Shown here in pieces: positions 1 through 12,671 of a DNA stretch of 64,000 nucleotides. The DNA lies in contig CM057459.1 of assembly GCA_016271365.2 (NCBI GenBank), forward strand, positions 486,155,501-486,219,500. The letters run 5' to 3'. A program made the position numbers and the translations under genes. The stretch's first letter is position 1; each line of letters begins with the position of its first letter. The DNA comes from Neoceratodus forsteri. Its lineage: Eukaryota > Chordata > Ceratodontiformes > Ceratodontidae. Under the pieces are notes generated by a model. It saw only the letters and a program-made list of their open reading frames with translations, had not been told where the DNA came from and searched no databases.

Positions 1-265
1 TGAAGGGTACAGGGTTTGGGTCCCTCACGGTGCGGTACATTTTTGCTGGCAGACTGCTCTTTATTTTTTTAAGTATTTAGCCCCCAACATGCAGCCCCCT
101 GGAGTTGAGAATCTTTAAATAAAATACCCAGATCTTGGGCACCCTCTTCCCATTTGCCACAAGTGTGCATCACTGAAATTTATTTTTGGTAATGTACACT
201 CGCCCTAATGGCGATCGCTTCCACAAAATCCAAGCAGCTATATGCAGATGGCACTGTGCGATACA
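1..265. other. unassigned flank
   Basis: I see no convincing gene or repeat boundary here. The sequence leads into the GC-rich foldback element whose left end I place near 266. Short open frames overlapping this stretch run on into the hairpin arms and look like by-products of its GC-rich composition. Confidence 0.4.
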
Positions 266-1862
266 CTAGGGCCCAGATAGTCAAACTGTGCCAGGCTGTG
301 GCACAAGCCTGGACGCAGCTCAACTTTGTTGCACAGGAGTGTGGCCTGGGTGATATTCAACGGAGCTGCGCTATGGTGCAGCAGCTTTGAATATCGCACC
401 CTGGCCACCCCCACTGTGCATGGCACAGTGGCACTGTGCCAGCACAAGTGGCCAGAGTGGAGCATGGAGATGCGCTGGTGCAAGTGTAATTGCGCCATGC
501 ACAGCACCTGCAATATTCAAAAGGGGACATGCAAATGGGGCCATAATTTATGCAAGGTGCACAGGGGGCCATTTGCATCTCATTACGGCACCATTTGCAT
601 GCCATTAGCATGCAGGTGTGCCGATCCCCGACGACTTGCGCCTGGCACCCTGCCAGGCAGCAGCCGTCGGGGACCGACGACCCCTGCAGCCCGATTGAGG
701 GCATTCCTGTAATATAAAAAAAAAAACCACCCAATATCCCTGGTGGTCCAGTGGACCTCTATGTGCCCGATCGCGGGCATCCATATAGTCCCCCCCCCAT
801 GTCCAATATCCCTGGTGGTCCAGTGGACTGATCGCTGCCCAATTATGGGCATCTGTACCACATAACAGTCCCCTACTACCCTGGTGGTCTAGTGTACCCC
901 TCTCCCCACCTGCCCACTGAGCCCCACCACCCCGCTCCCCCCGTCAGTCAGCGGGCGGCAGCACCCCACCCGCCTGCCACCCCACCGCTCTGTCACCCGC
1001 CGACTGACAGCTCAGTAGGGCTTCACGTCCATTGGTTCACAGCGTGAGCCAATGAGCACGCATCATACAGCCAGCACTTAGTCCAGATATGTGAATGAAT
1101 CATTCACATATCTGGACCGAGGATGAGTAGCTGCACGCCCATTGGCTCAAGGTTAGAACCACGGGCGTGCAGCCCTACTGAGCTGTCAGCCCGGTGGCGG
1201 TGGGATGGCAGGCGGGTGGGGTGCTGCTGTCCACCGCTGATGGAGGGGAGGTGGTGGGGCCAGTGGTGGGTGGGAGGGTACACCAGACCACCAGGGTGGT
1301 AGGGTCTGTTATGTGTTACAGATGCCCACGATCAGCGTGGTGATTGGTCCACTGGACCACCAGGAGGCTGGGACATGGAGGGGACTATACTGATGCCCGC
1401 GACAAGCACATAGAGATCCACTGGACCACCAGGGATATTGGATGGGGGAATTTCGCTCCAGGGATGCCCGCGATGGGGCATGGGGGGGCCCTGCCAGGTG
1501 CAGCAGGAACTCGGGTGGCCACCCACAGGTGGCAGCTGCCGTGTTGCGCCCTGCAATGCGACAGCTCACCTGTGGATGGCCATCACTTGTTCCTTTTTTT
1601 TTTGGCTTAACTTTGTGCAGGCGCAGGTAGGGGTTGCGCATGCATGACTCTGCACATCCCGGAGTGAATATCAGGCTGTACAGGTTATGCATGGGCACGG
1701 CCCCCCCACCTGTGCCTGCATACATTACTGATGCGCTCCGGCGCATTGGGATTTGTGCGGCACACTTTTCCCTTTTGAATATCGCGCCGGGGCGCATCAG
1801 TGGGTTGCGCATAGCGCAACACTGTTGCGCCGTGTGCAACCCTTTTGAACATCTGGGCCTAG
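266..1862. mobile_element. Foldback (long inverted repeat) DNA element 1
   Basis: The two halves are inverted copies of each other. The left end begins ctagggcccagat (266-278) and the right end finishes atctgggcctag (1851-1862). The inner arms (about 731-1080 and 1120-1442) mirror each other, including a motif ccctggtggtccagtgg read on the plus strand near 738 and 807 and its complement near 1351 and 1416. The arms meet at a near-perfect palindrome (1082-1116). There is no transposase frame. This is the architecture of a non-autonomous foldback or MITE-like DNA transposon. The superfamily is not assignable by eye because no target duplication is clear. A second element with the same arm motif lies at about 19.4-20.6 kb. 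Confidence 0.65.
1082..1116. repeat. Central palindrome of foldback element 1
   Basis: Two perfect 17-bp arms (tccagatatgtgaatga and its reverse complement) surround a single base. This is the hairpin tip where the two halves of the foldback element meet. Confidence 0.9.
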
Positions 1863-3049
1863 GTCTAGAACTGAAAGGGACATAAATAAGAAATTGCAGT
1901 GTGTTTTTGATAGTATGCAGAGTTATATGTTTGTGAGCAGGTTGCTAATGAATGCAAAGAAAAGCAAAGTGTAAGTGGTGTTTGGTCTTATATTTAATCT
2001 GTAATATCCACAATGTGTTCATAGTTCTTCTGTATAAATGTTAGTTAATTAGCAGAGGTGGGACACATTTGACCAAGGCATATCTGTCATATTACTCTAC
2101 AGAAAGGTCCCCCCCACTCAAAAGAAGCAAATAAGAAACAATGGTATGACACAGGATCCACCCTCCACAGGAAAGCAAGTACTAGAAGGGTGGGATGAGA
2201 CAAAGGGGAACAACGAGAAAAACCTACACATCAGTGAGCTCTGGATGGATGCGTCAGCAGTCAAAATAGATGGCAGTTGACTGTAGCTGAGAAGGAGGAT
2301 GGAGGAAGGAAGGTCCAGGTAGAAAGAGGTTCATCATGCCACAGCAACATACATCTTGCCGATGCTGATTATGGCACAGGCAAAATGCTGCCTGGCACTA
2401 TGGCACCAGGTATTTCATCTCCCGAGAGTTACAGTGCCAAAACACCTTCCCGGAAAATAGTTACTTTTGTTGGGGGGCTTCGTGAAGATGCTGAAATTCA
2501 TGTTTATGCAGAATGGATGAACTTTCTGAATGCTATTGAACTATGCCTGTGGGGCAGGTTGGCTCCTTGGACCACGTTTCGATGCAGAACATCTGTTGCA
2601 GCATTAAGGAAGTTCACCGGTCTGCACAGAGTTCTATTGATCTGCATGAACATGAATTTCATAATCTGCACTTTGGCATAAGAGCAGATTTTTGTTATTT
2701 ATTTAGTCATCGTTTCATATTTTATGACAACACAGGTGACATCCAGTGAACTCCTGTTTCATCAGAAAATTTTCCTTGTCAGTTCACAGCAAGGGATATT
2801 ACTGCCTCAAGCTAAGTTTTCATTAAGTTATTTATGCTTTGACTCACTTCTAGCTTATGGCTTCATTTATCTCTGTGTTGATTTTTATTACAAATGGGTG
2901 GAGGTGTGGTCTTAATGGCTATCAGGGAAAGAAACTTGGGCACATTTTACTGCAGTTTATGCTCCACCCTCATCTCCTGCTCCCCGCTCGCGTGCTGTCA
3001 TCCTTCCTTCCTTCTCTCTTGTTCTGTATAGCCACTCCGTGACTCATTC
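1863..3049. other. unassigned sequence
   Basis: No recognisable gene or element. A 134-codon open frame at 2277-2681 on the plus strand matches no family I know, has no clear splice or start context, and sits in ordinary intergenic-looking sequence. It may be an old repeat or chance. Confidence 0.3.
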
Positions 3050-3360
3050 CTGCTGCTCCATGGCTTGTCTGTGTTTGTCTCTCTCCCATCACTCCTTCTT
3101 TTTGCTGCTCCACAGCTTGTCTATGTTTGCATTCATCTCCCTGGTCCCTCTATTTTTGTTGCTGTTCTGCGGCATGTCCATGATTGTCCTCCCCCATTGC
3201 TTTCGCCACTCATAGTTTGTTTCTGTTCATTTCCCCTGCTCCCTTCTCTTGCTGTTGCTTTTCCAGCTGTCAGTACTCACTCTTCCCCACTCCCCGCTCT
3301 CTCCAGTTTCTGCTGCTGCCCCGCGGCTTGTCTGCCCTTGTCTCTGCTTGTACCTCCTAC
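3050..3360. repeat. Degenerate pyrimidine-rich minisatellite
   Basis: Five or six imperfect units of about 45-60 bp recur. The common core is like tgctgctccacagcttgtct followed by a C/T-rich spacer, with unit starts near 3052, 3103, 3159, 3204, 3250 and 3310. The open frames across it (for example 3065-3436) lack stops because of the C/T bias and are not genes. Confidence 0.6.
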
Positions 3361-4642
3361 TATGCTGCCTTCCTTGTTTCCATTTGTTGGCATTGACTAT
3401 TGGACTCCTCCAAAGTACTTTCAAGTGTACTTCTAACTAGAAGATAGGGCATCATTCCCCCCTCCCCAACTCACAAACAGCATTTTTGCTTAGTCTTCAA
3501 CATTGAGTAATATTTCTGCAGTGTCTCTGCAGTATCTATATTTTCCCATTTATATTCCCTTCAAACCACTTCTATTCCTCTATCCCACACTCAACACCCC
3601 ACTCCACGGTAAGAGTGTAAAACCCAAGAAAAAGTTCCTTTATTTTTGAACTCTCAGCAGCTCTAGTAAATCCTCAGCTTGCCACGTAGAATGCAGTAAA
3701 CAAAATGAATAACATGCATTAAACATGCATCCTGTAAGTAAGCTAACAAAGGTAAGAGGATTGCAAAGGAAGAGGCTGCCACCATGTTTATCAATGACCA
3801 TTTATTGCTTGATAGAAGCTGAGAGTCTTTGGAGTATTCAGGAAGACTCTATCTTTCAGGTATGATTGCTTATCTCCTGTTTGCTGAAGCTGGTAAGTGC
3901 TAGTGATGCAATTCTAACCAGTGGGATCTGCTCTGATGCACTTCACTTTTACCTTTTTTTGCATTTCTTTTAAACTGTTCTCAAAACTAAAATATCTTGT
4001 GAAGTCCATTGGTACTGGTCCCTACTGGGCATCAAGCACTACAGCTGATGTCACTGACACACTTGTCTGCAGCGGCAAATGGGAGCAACACAAACATAAC
4101 ACAGACTCTTTCACGTCAATGCTTTAAGGAGTAGGCCTCCACTTCCACAATCAATGTCATAAACATATTCTGTTCTGCCATGTTAACTTGCTGAGAGTAC
4201 CATTTTTAATTTGAGTTGTGTTTCTCAGGTTTTGCAGTAGGTTTTTTCTGATTCAGATATGATGATCTGTACAGTATACAGAGCTTTCATCTGGATTTTC
4301 TGACTTGATAACATGACAGTGTTTACTGTGACAAAAGACTGTAATGTCACCAACAGAGTAATTGTGAAGTCGAGGTTTTTAAAGCAGACTGTGAAATGAG
4401 CATGCCTTGTTATGAAATATGTAAAGCAGACGTATATATTCACGGCCAGAATCTGAATACCTTCTAACAAATTCACTGCTCAAAAGGTTTAAAAGACTGA
4501 TAATAGAATAAAGTCAAAATCCAAGGAGATGTTGAAACAAAAATATAATTACTTTAAATATGTGGGTTTGTAACATTCTATGTCAGTAGATACCTACTCT
4601 TTAAATTATCCCACAGCTGAAATATGCTTGACTAATGTCTTG
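3361..4642. other. unassigned AT-rich sequence
   Basis: No open frame, terminal repeat or SINE-like box that I can support. I see nothing identifiable here. Confidence 0.3.
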
Positions 4643-4720
4643 TTCCTTCCTTCTTCCTTCCTTCCTTCCTTCCTTCCTTCCTTCCTTCCTTCCTTCCTTC
4701 CTTCTTCCTTCCTTCCTTCC
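4643..4720. repeat. (TTCC)n microsatellite
   Basis: About 18 tandem TTCC units with two single-base interruptions. The 110-codon open frame that crosses it (4635-4967) is produced by the repeat and is not a gene. Confidence 0.97.
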
Positions 4721-6810
4721 TAACTACCTGCATCACAACTCATATACTGTACTACCTACTGCCAGTATTCCACCCCATTCTTCTTCCGTACATCTAACCA
4801 TATCAAGATTTTTATCCATTAGGACCAGAAGCCCACCTTGGGCTTCTGCCAGCAATCACCCAGCTCTGACACCTCCATCTATAAACTCTAGATTCCTTCA
4901 CAGCTTGTCCTCTGAGAAGCTACTGGGAGTGTGGGGCCCAAGACTGATGGTATTATCATACTCTTGAACATTATTTTTACTCCACTTTACCACCTGACAC
5001 CCAATCACAGGCCCCACCCACAGCCTCTGATAGTCTTACATACTGTGTGCCCCCACAAAGGGAAAGAGTTTACTGGACCTCCACAGGGGTCACTGATGAG
5101 ATGGACTATAGCACTGACCATCCCCAGGCTGAGACATGGACATGCTGCCAGCAGCAGTACATTGCCTCAGCTGGCTGTCTGATCACCAGCTTCCCAGGTA
5201 CACTCACAAACCTAGGTTGTCAGCACATCAGGCTATGCCCATTTTCCCATTTGTCTTCTTCAGATTCTTGTTTATTCCTAAAGTCTCTCTTTCTTCCTCA
5301 CTCTCACATTTCTTAACCCCCATCTCTTTTTACTATTGCTTGTTTTCTTCTCCTTTCTGTTGGAGGATGTGAGTGATACAGATAGACAGCACTCAGGAAT
5401 TTTTGGTTTAACAAGCAGGTTGCATGGTTTTATTACACACCACTACAAAACAGGAACAAAAATAACTGGAATAAAAAAAAAAAAAGAATATACTTAAAGG
5501 AATAGTTAGAAACAGCAGTTCTTCAGGATAGGATCACTCTGCCATAGGAATTCAAATCCTACATCTGCTACTGTTCATCAAGGAACTTTCATCCGAATGA
5601 ATGGTTTGTGGACATGAACAACTGGCATGTCCTTCTGCCCAGGTTATGGCTCACCTGAACATCAGATCTGCTCAGCATCCCAAGCACTGGTGTTAAATAC
5701 CTACCCCTATGACATGTGATCCACCCATTGGACAAAATAAAGAACAAGAATTTCAGATCATTACTGTTACTTACAAAAATACTCAAGATTTATAGTACCA
5801 TAGACGACCATGTAGAAATTCATTTAATGTATTTCAAAACTCATACCTCTGGTTTATAAACAGAAATGAATAATAAACAAACCTTAATGAGCTCTAACTC
5901 CTCCCACTTCTCTGATGTCATGGGTCTCCCATCTCTGGAATTTTAGGATATAAATCCTGCCATCAGGGGCCAATGGTTCCTACAGGAATACATGAGAGCA
6001 CTAGCATTCATCTAGACAAGAGGACCACATGAGCTCCTGGCCCAGAGTAAGGCAATATGTTAAACAAATACAAAACCATATTTTCAGAGGTTCAGACACT
6101 GCACAATACCTGGTTAACAGGGTTCTTATGTCTCTTATTGTGTTTATCTGTGCTAATATGGAAGACACCTTTTGTACTAGTGCTAATGCTCGTTTTATGG
6201 TTTCACACTGTAACAGTACAGCTAGGATTGGGACACTGCTTTCTTTTATTTATTCCTCTTTGTCCTGACTCTCTTTCCCTTGTTTGAACCCCTGTTTCAA
6301 AAGTGAGCCGTTTGCTTCTCAGAGCTTCTGTACTTTGCAGGGACCGCTTTATGTGCGGCTTGACAAGTACCAGGGCTGATGAAAAGGAAGCTGCTCGGGA
6401 GTGCAGTTTATAATTTACAAAAGGCAACATGAAACAAATAGCTGAAATTTACTGTCACAGCAGAATGTGGCTCTCTCACTGTACAGTCGGGAGGGAACTC
6501 TGCTGTTATACCAGGAACTAACCAGCAGAACCTCTTGACTGCAATGGTAACTGCACTAAAAGAGTCTCTCCTACTGGAGGGGAGCAAACACCATGCCCTT
6601 AGTGTACAAGCAATGCAGCACTTAGGTAGTGCTACTGAAAATTAAAAAGCCAGCTTTTAGACTGACTGGCATGATGGCAGAGGTTGGCATGGAGCCACGC
6701 AGTCAGAGAAAAAACGTGAAGCCAACTAGTAGCTTATTTTCTCTTTTTAATACTCTGGCTCATTCATTACTAGCTGAGAGCAATTTCTAACAAACTACTA
6801 AATGGGGGGG
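4721..6810. other. unassigned sequence
   Basis: No gene or complete element recognised. An A-run near 5474-5486 could be the tail of an old retrotransposed sequence. No upstream family hallmark supports that. Confidence 0.3.
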
Positions 6811-6814
6811 GCAC

Positions 6815-7966
6815 TGTCACAAACCCACTCAGCAGGTCAGACCCTCTGCTCCCACGGTGCCAACCTCTGAGTGCAGTCTTGTGAACAGGAAACAGAAACA
6901 GGGTAACCCTTCTGTCTGTTTTGTGGGTTCGAATCAATCCTTGGTCGCAAGTCTTGGAGGGATTCAAACTGTGAACCTCTTGCTAGCGTACCCAATGTAC
7001 AGGTTCAGATAATTCTGCTCTTCAGGGGGGCCAGATATCTTTTGCCTATGGGCACCTAACCAGGCGTACAAAATTAACCCTTAAAACTCTATTAAAGACC
7101 TCAGAATAAACTCTTATCTTTTCCCAGTCTGGTAAAATCAGTAAGCTTTGTACAGTGTCAACTTTAACCAAGTATGCTTCACTTGTCAAGAAAAAGAATT
7201 TCAAAGGTACACCAAGTAGTGTCTAAAGCAGAGGTTTACTTAAAGACAGATAAATTTTTTTTTAAATGTGAATACAGAACCATATATCACAAAACATACA
7301 AATCACTTAAAACAAGTTTAAAAGTGCAGACAAAATCTCCTACCACAGTACTCTTAGAATTGTCTTTTCTAACGTATACTTATCTCCTAACAGTGCCTCA
7401 TGTTGCTTTTTCCGAGTTCCATCATATTTGTGTAAATGGAAAACAGAATACTGTTTAAAAACTGGCTTTGCCAACCTCTTTGCGTGAAGTCACCTAGCTC
7501 CTCCATGTCAGAATATAAAAAATCATACCAACAGGATGTCTTATTCAGAAGGTAAATTAAAATTCTGTGACCTCAGCAAAACTCATTTTTTTCAAATGAC
7601 TTTCTTTGATCTTATGAGCAGCTTTCCCTTTCCATGACATCAAAGGACTTGTTATGACTCTGCCAGATCTCATGGAGGTGCAACATGCTTTGTATCACCA
7701 TATGAAATTAACTATTTTTCCTCTGAACATCATAAAAGTTTATGATTTAGCTTGGCAGCTGGCAATCTGCAATTAGTCACATAAACAGGAGATCCTAAAT
7801 TTTAAGTCTCTTCTAGCCTGTAATTATCTCTTGGCTTTCATCTTAAACCTGGGGGGGGATGTTAACCCACAGGCTATCTCAGCATGCCTCATAAGAGACA
7901 CTCAATAACACATTTTTATATTACCAAAAGCATAGATTAATCAGAACCAGCTGTCCAAGTGTCACA
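6815..7966 (-). repeat. 3' LTR of the Gmr1-like element
   Basis: 1,152 bp, starting TGTCACAAACCC and ending GTGTCACA on the plus strand, matched along its length by 12887-14044. Because the element is on the minus strand this is the downstream LTR. Many differences from its partner are G/A or C/T changes, some at CpG sites. Confidence 0.95.
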
Positions 7967-7978
7967 ATCCTCCCCACC
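7967..7978 (-). other. Polypurine tract
   Basis: On the minus strand this reads ggtggggaggat and directly abuts the 3' LTR. That is the expected place and composition for the primer of plus-strand DNA synthesis. Confidence 0.75.
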
Positions 7979-8049
7979 TAGACTGAATTGGGGCCTCTAT
8001 CCCCTGCATGGGATGAGCTTCCCAAATCAGTTCACTACTCATACACATG

Positions 8050-9525
8050 AGACAACCCATCGGAGTTCTGATTTTTGGCTCCAGCCCTATGTAGAATTGT
8101 CATATCATACCCTTGCAAAGCAAGACTCTATCTTAGCAGTCTATCATTGTTTTTCCCCGTCTGCATCAGCCAAACCAGGGGTTGTGGTCAGTCTACACCA
8201 CAAAATGCTGCCCATATAAGTATGGCTCCAACTTCTTTAGGGCCCACACTATGGCAAGACATTCTTTTTCCACAGTAGAGTATGCCTGCTCCTTGGGAAG
8301 TAACTTCCTACTCAGGTACACTACTGGATGATCTCTCCCTTGGCTGGATGTCTGACTCAGTACTGCCTCAATACCCATTTCTGAGGTGTCAGTCTGAACT
8401 ATAAATGGTTTGCTATAGTCAGAACTTGTCAAAACAGGAGCACTGAACAGTGCCTCCTTTAGTTTGGAAAAGGCTTCCTCATAGGCTGGGCCTCAGGTAA
8501 TTTTCTTGGGCATCCTTTTCTTTGTCAGGTCAGATAGGGGAGCAGCCAGAGCACTGTAATTTGGTACAAATTTCCTGTAGTACTCTGCTGTCCCTAGAAA
8601 ACTCCTGACCTGCTTCTGTGTTTCTGGTCTGGGCCATGCCTGGATTACCTCCATTTTTATTTGGTTAGGATGGAGCTGTCCTCAGCCTACCACATGCCCG
8701 AGGTATGCCACTTTTCCCATGGCCACCTGGCACTTCCTGGCTTTGACAGTGAGCCCAGCCCTCTGTGTCCTGCCCAGCACTTCCTAATGTGGGATAGGAG
8801 TTCCTCCCAGCTGGCACTAAAGATGGCAGTGTCATCCAGGTATGCTATGACGTACTCCTCAGCACCATTTAACACCTCATTCACCAACCTTTGGAAAGTG
8901 GTCGGGGCATTCTTCATTCCAAAAGGCATTACTTTAAATTCAAATAAGCCTATCAGAGTATTGAAGGCCGACCTCTTCCTAACTCTGTCCATAAACTCTA
9001 CCTGCCAATACCCCTTGGTCAGGTCAATGGTCGTAAGGTAGATCGCCCCTCCCAACTTGTCCAGGAGTTCATCTGTCTGGGGCATCAGGTGGGCATCTGA
9101 TTTCGTGACTGCATTCAGTCCAAGATAGTCCACACAGAAATGAGTAGAGCCATCTGGCTTAGGCACAAGGACTATGGGTGAGGCCCAGAGGCTGTGGGAT
9201 CTCTGGATTACCCCTAAATCCAGCATCTCCTTCACTTCCCTCCTAATGTCCTTCTGGACAGCCTCTGACACCCAATATTCTGTCCACCGTATGGGCATCT
9301 GTGTCCCTATCTCCACATCGTGGGTCACTAAGGGGGTTAGTCCAGGCTTAGTGCCAAACAATGGGGCAAAGTCTGCTAAAACCTCCCTTACTTCCTGGAT
9401 CTGGTCCGGGGCCAGCTGGGGAGACAATTTTACTGCCTCCACAGAGGAGTCCCACTTGCTTTCTTCCAGCAAGTCCAGAAGGGGGTCTCCTTCGTCCGTC
9501 CCCTCCCCAGGACTACACACTGCAA
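8050..9525 (-). pseudogene. pol: Reverse transcriptase-RNase H part of Gmr1-like pol
   Basis: An open frame from 9643 to 8687 carries the end of integrase and, from about its residue 100, the RT. Visible RT motifs are a VPKPDGS box, TTIDLTKGYWQ with the first catalytic Asp, MPFGMKNAP, and YLDD (residues 268-271) with the Asp pair intact. The thumb/connection region down to about 8440 is frameshifted. RNase H resumes in 8432-8193 with the TDTSEMG catalytic block and the EKECLAIVWA helix. It is cut by a stop just before the TDHNP block, which can still be read downstream. The continuous reading from integrase tail into RT within one frame is direct evidence for the INT-RT order. Confidence 0.92.
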
Positions 9526-10710
9526 ACACCATGTCAGCCCTATTTGCATATGGCTTCATCATGTTGACATGATACATCCTTTCTGTATGCCTTCGGTCAG
9601 GTAACTCTATAATATAGTTCATGTCATTTACCTTCCTAACCACTGTATGGTCCTGCCCACTCAGCCTGCAGCTTGTCTTTCCAGACTGGAATAAGGACCA
9701 TGACTTCCTGACCTACCATGTATGAGTGAGCTCTGGCTGTGTGGTCATACCACACTTTTTGTTTCTGTTGGGCAGCTGCCAGGTTGCTCTGGGCTGTCCC
9801 CATAAGCTCTTTCAGCCTTTCCCTAAACCTAAGGACATAATCCACAATGGGAGTTCCCTGGGTGGCGTGCTTGCCTTCCCAGTCCTCCCAGATCAAGTCT
9901 AGGGGCCCACATACCCAGCATCCATATAAGAGTTTGAAGGGGGGAAAATCCTGTCAACTCTTGGGGCACCTCCCTATATGCAAACAACAGGTGGGGAAGG
10001 TAATTCTCCCAGTCCCTCCCATGCTGTTCAGCAAAAAACCCAGAGCATTGACTTCAGGATACCATTGAATCATTCCACAAGCCAATTGGCTTGTGGGTAA
10101 TATGGTGTCGTGCATCTCTGCACCACCTCACACTTCTCCCATAAACATTTCATCAGGTCCATCATGAAGGAACCCCTTCAGTCGGTGATAACCTCCTGTA
10201 GAAACCCAGCACAGGAGAAAATCCCAAGTAAGGCATCTGCCACTTTGTCTGTCCTCAGTGAGGATAGGGCAACTGCCTCTGGGTACTAGGTGGCATAATC
10301 CACCACAGTCAGGATGAATCTCTTACCTGAGGAGCTGGGGGTATTTAAAGGCCCCACAACATCCATTCTCACCCTCTGGAATGGCTCCTCCACTATGGGC
10401 AATGGAATCAGGGTGGCTTGGGTTTTCTTGCTAAGCCTTCCCTATTTCTTGGCACCAGTGACAAGACCGGCAATACTCCTTCACCTGCAGGGTGAAGTTA
10501 GGCCAGTAGAAATTCTGGGCCAACCGCTGCATTATGCATGTGATTCTCAGATGACCAGACAAGGGAATAACATGTGCAATCTTGAGCAACTGCTCATGAT
10601 ATCCCTGGGGAATGACAAGCTGCCTGCCTAGGACCCCTCCCTCCCTCTGTCCGTACTGCCTGAGTATACATAAGTCCATTTCCCCAATAAACCTTATGTC
10701 TGCTGTCACC
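9526..10710 (-). pseudogene. pol: Integrase part of Gmr1-like pol, upstream of RT
   Basis: The N-terminal zinc-binding domain is in the frame 10709-10431, with the His pair in AHVIPLSGH and the Cys pair in CRSC. The catalytic core (10430-9900) is broken by stops and shifts, but VVDYAT around the first Asp and YLPHLLFAYRE in the late core are readable. The C-terminal domain lies in 9896-9636 (KVWYDHTA, then a GPY-type end). It continues after a frameshift as ELPDRRHTERMYHVN at the head of the RT frame. The enzyme would insert element cDNA, consistent with the 4-bp target duplication. This copy is inactive. Confidence 0.88.
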
Positions 10711-11114
10711 TTCCTGTGCCTCGTCAGAGTCTGCCCAAGCCCTCAGCTTCTCTAGACTAGGGTCACTTCTCTGAGTACCTGCAAACCCCTCACACATTCC
10801 CAAGGCATGGGACAGGTCCCCATCAGTTGCTAAACTAGGATCCCTAGCACTAGCATCAGGGCACTCAGGATCACTGTCAATCCCAACCCTCTGACAATGA
10901 GTCACCCCTCCCTCTTCGGAGTAACCCTCCATAGCTGTATGGTTAACTGCTACTGGGGAAATTTCTACCTACTTTTTGTTAGTCTCCCCATCTGGAGACA
11001 CAGGCTGGGAAACCAGCCTCCCAGTGGTTTCCACAATGGCTTCTGTTGGGTACAGGGAACTACAATGTTCCCTTGACGCTTGGCTATGGGTAACTGCACA
11101 CACCATCTCCTGTT

Positions 11115-11380
11115 TTAGATTGTTGCCCAGGATCATAACCACTGCTACGGTTTGGGTTACAGCTATCTTTTGCACAATTCCCCTTGTTTCACCCCAGTCT
11201 AGGAGAACAGTAGCGAGGGGCAATGTTTTCACCTCAACAGTAAAGTCCTGTACAGTGACATATTTATGGGGTATAAGCTGACCAGGCTCTACTAGATCCC
11301 CCTTGCCAAGATCAAGGATGCCCCGGTGTCCCTTAACCCTTGCATCTGTACACCATTCACCATGACTGGGTGCATGTGTT
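11115..11380 (-). pseudogene. pro: Aspartic protease of Gmr1-like element
   Basis: The active-site triad DTG (11322-11330, in RDTGAS) follows the Gag zinc knuckle in the same frame. The rest of the domain, ending in ILGNN near 11117-11133, is in another frame, so a frameshift lies at about 11290-11320. The domain would process Gag-Pol. It sits between Gag and integrase, as in other Ty3/Gypsy elements. Confidence 0.8.
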
Positions 11381-12671
11381 CTCTCATGTTCATTGGCATG
11401 CTCCCAGGGACACACAAACAACCCACTTCCTTCCTAGCACCACCTTGAATATTATTGCTTGTCCATTTGGGACACTGTCTGGCAATATGCCCAGTTTCTT
11501 TACACAACCAACATTCATTTCTTTTCTCAGAGAAATCTTTTCTCTGAAAGCTGGGGCTAGCTGGTTTTGGAGGAGGCAGTGAGAGTTTTAGCTGTCCTGA
11601 AGGTGCGATTTTCCCTTTCTGCGCTGCCACGCCAACCCCATTCACTCTCAGAGTAGGTCTGCTCTTGGCATAGCGGTCTGAGAGTTCAGCAGCCTCTTGC
11701 ACTGTTTTGGGATCTCGGTCCTCCAGCCAGCTTTTTAGCTTGGCTGTGCATGCCCAGAAAAACTGTTCTAACAAAATCACATTTTCAATTTTATAAACAG
11801 AGTTTGCTTCAATTCCTTCCCACCAACGTTTTAAAAACTGCCATTGTTTCATGGCTAGCTCCTCATAGCTCATGTCAGGGCTTCTCCTGAGCTTATAGAA
11901 TTTAGCTCTGTATGATTCAGCAGTTAATTAAAATTTCTTAAACAGTGCAGCTTTATGTTTGCTGGAATCATCACTGTCCTCATTGTCCATTTGACCCAAT
12001 GTATCCCGAGTTTTCCCGGTAAGTAGCGAGGATAGCTAGAAGCTCCAGGACTCACTAGGAATTTTAGCCTGAATATAAAACTTTTCAAAAGAATTAAAAA
12101 AGGCATCCATACCCTCTCCCTCTTTAAATTCAGATATCAAATTGGAATTCAATTTATAACCCAGTTCTGTAGTCCCAGTAAAACCTAAGCCACTTACCTA
12201 CTCTGGTGCTGCTGGTTGGAGTTGTAGCTTCTCCAGTTCATGTTGCTTCTGGTGCTCACACTCCTCATGGTCTGCATCTCGGCATTCTCGTTCTGCCTCA
12301 CGGTCCACCTTCCACTGTTCACAGTCCCTCTCCCTCTGGAACGCCAGCTCCATTTAGCACAACTCAATTTACAGCCTGAGTACTTCTGAATCCAGGATAT
12401 TCGTGACCTTTTCCTGCTGCTGTGGCCTTTCACTGGCACTGGCCCTGTTGCCCTCCTCATCGGATCTGGACACTGCACTGGCCTCTAGCCTTGCCACACT
12501 CAATGTTTGGTCCTTTTCAGTCACTGTCTGTGACTAGATGCTCTGGGTATCTGCTACCATCAGGGCATCCATGGGGTTCTGTTTGCTGGCTTTCACCTTG
12601 AACGGGACTCCTCTGTCCCCACACAACTGCTTTAAGTAGTCTACACTGTGCCTGCTATAGTTGGAAGCCAT
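11292..12671 (-). pseudogene. gag: Gag of Gmr1-like element, SCAN-like capsid plus CCHC knuckle
   Basis: The likely start is the ATG at 12671; codon 46 is a stop (12534-12536) and more stops follow. The reading frame nonetheless stays the same through to 11292. After a charged, coiled-coil-like region (about 12480-12200) comes a capsid stretch (about 11880-11660) with YEELAMKQWQFLKRW and LEQFFWACTAKLKSWLEDR. Its leucine/aromatic spacing resembles the vertebrate SCAN domain. A C-X2-C-X4-H-X4-C zinc knuckle (CWLCKETGHIARQC, 11472-11513) follows, then the protease. Published work proposes that SCAN domains were captured from Gmr1-like Gag; the resemblance here is my own reading and needs a profile search. 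Confidence 0.85.

Noticed and set aside
2277..2681. 134-codon open frame, possible host exon
   Set aside because: No recognisable domain, no convincing splice context, and its length is possible by chance in a window of this size.
3065..3436. Hydrophobic 123-codon frame resembling a membrane protein
   Set aside because: Composition follows from the pyrimidine-rich minisatellite, and other frames of the same DNA are equally open.
4635..4967. 110-codon frame with Ser/Leu/Pro repeats
   Set aside because: Produced by translation of the (TTCC)n microsatellite.
5040..5230. Similarity to 14680-14760 (acaggggtcactg, then caggctg)
   Set aside because: Only short phrases match, with different spacing. 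Not enough to call a repeat family by eye.
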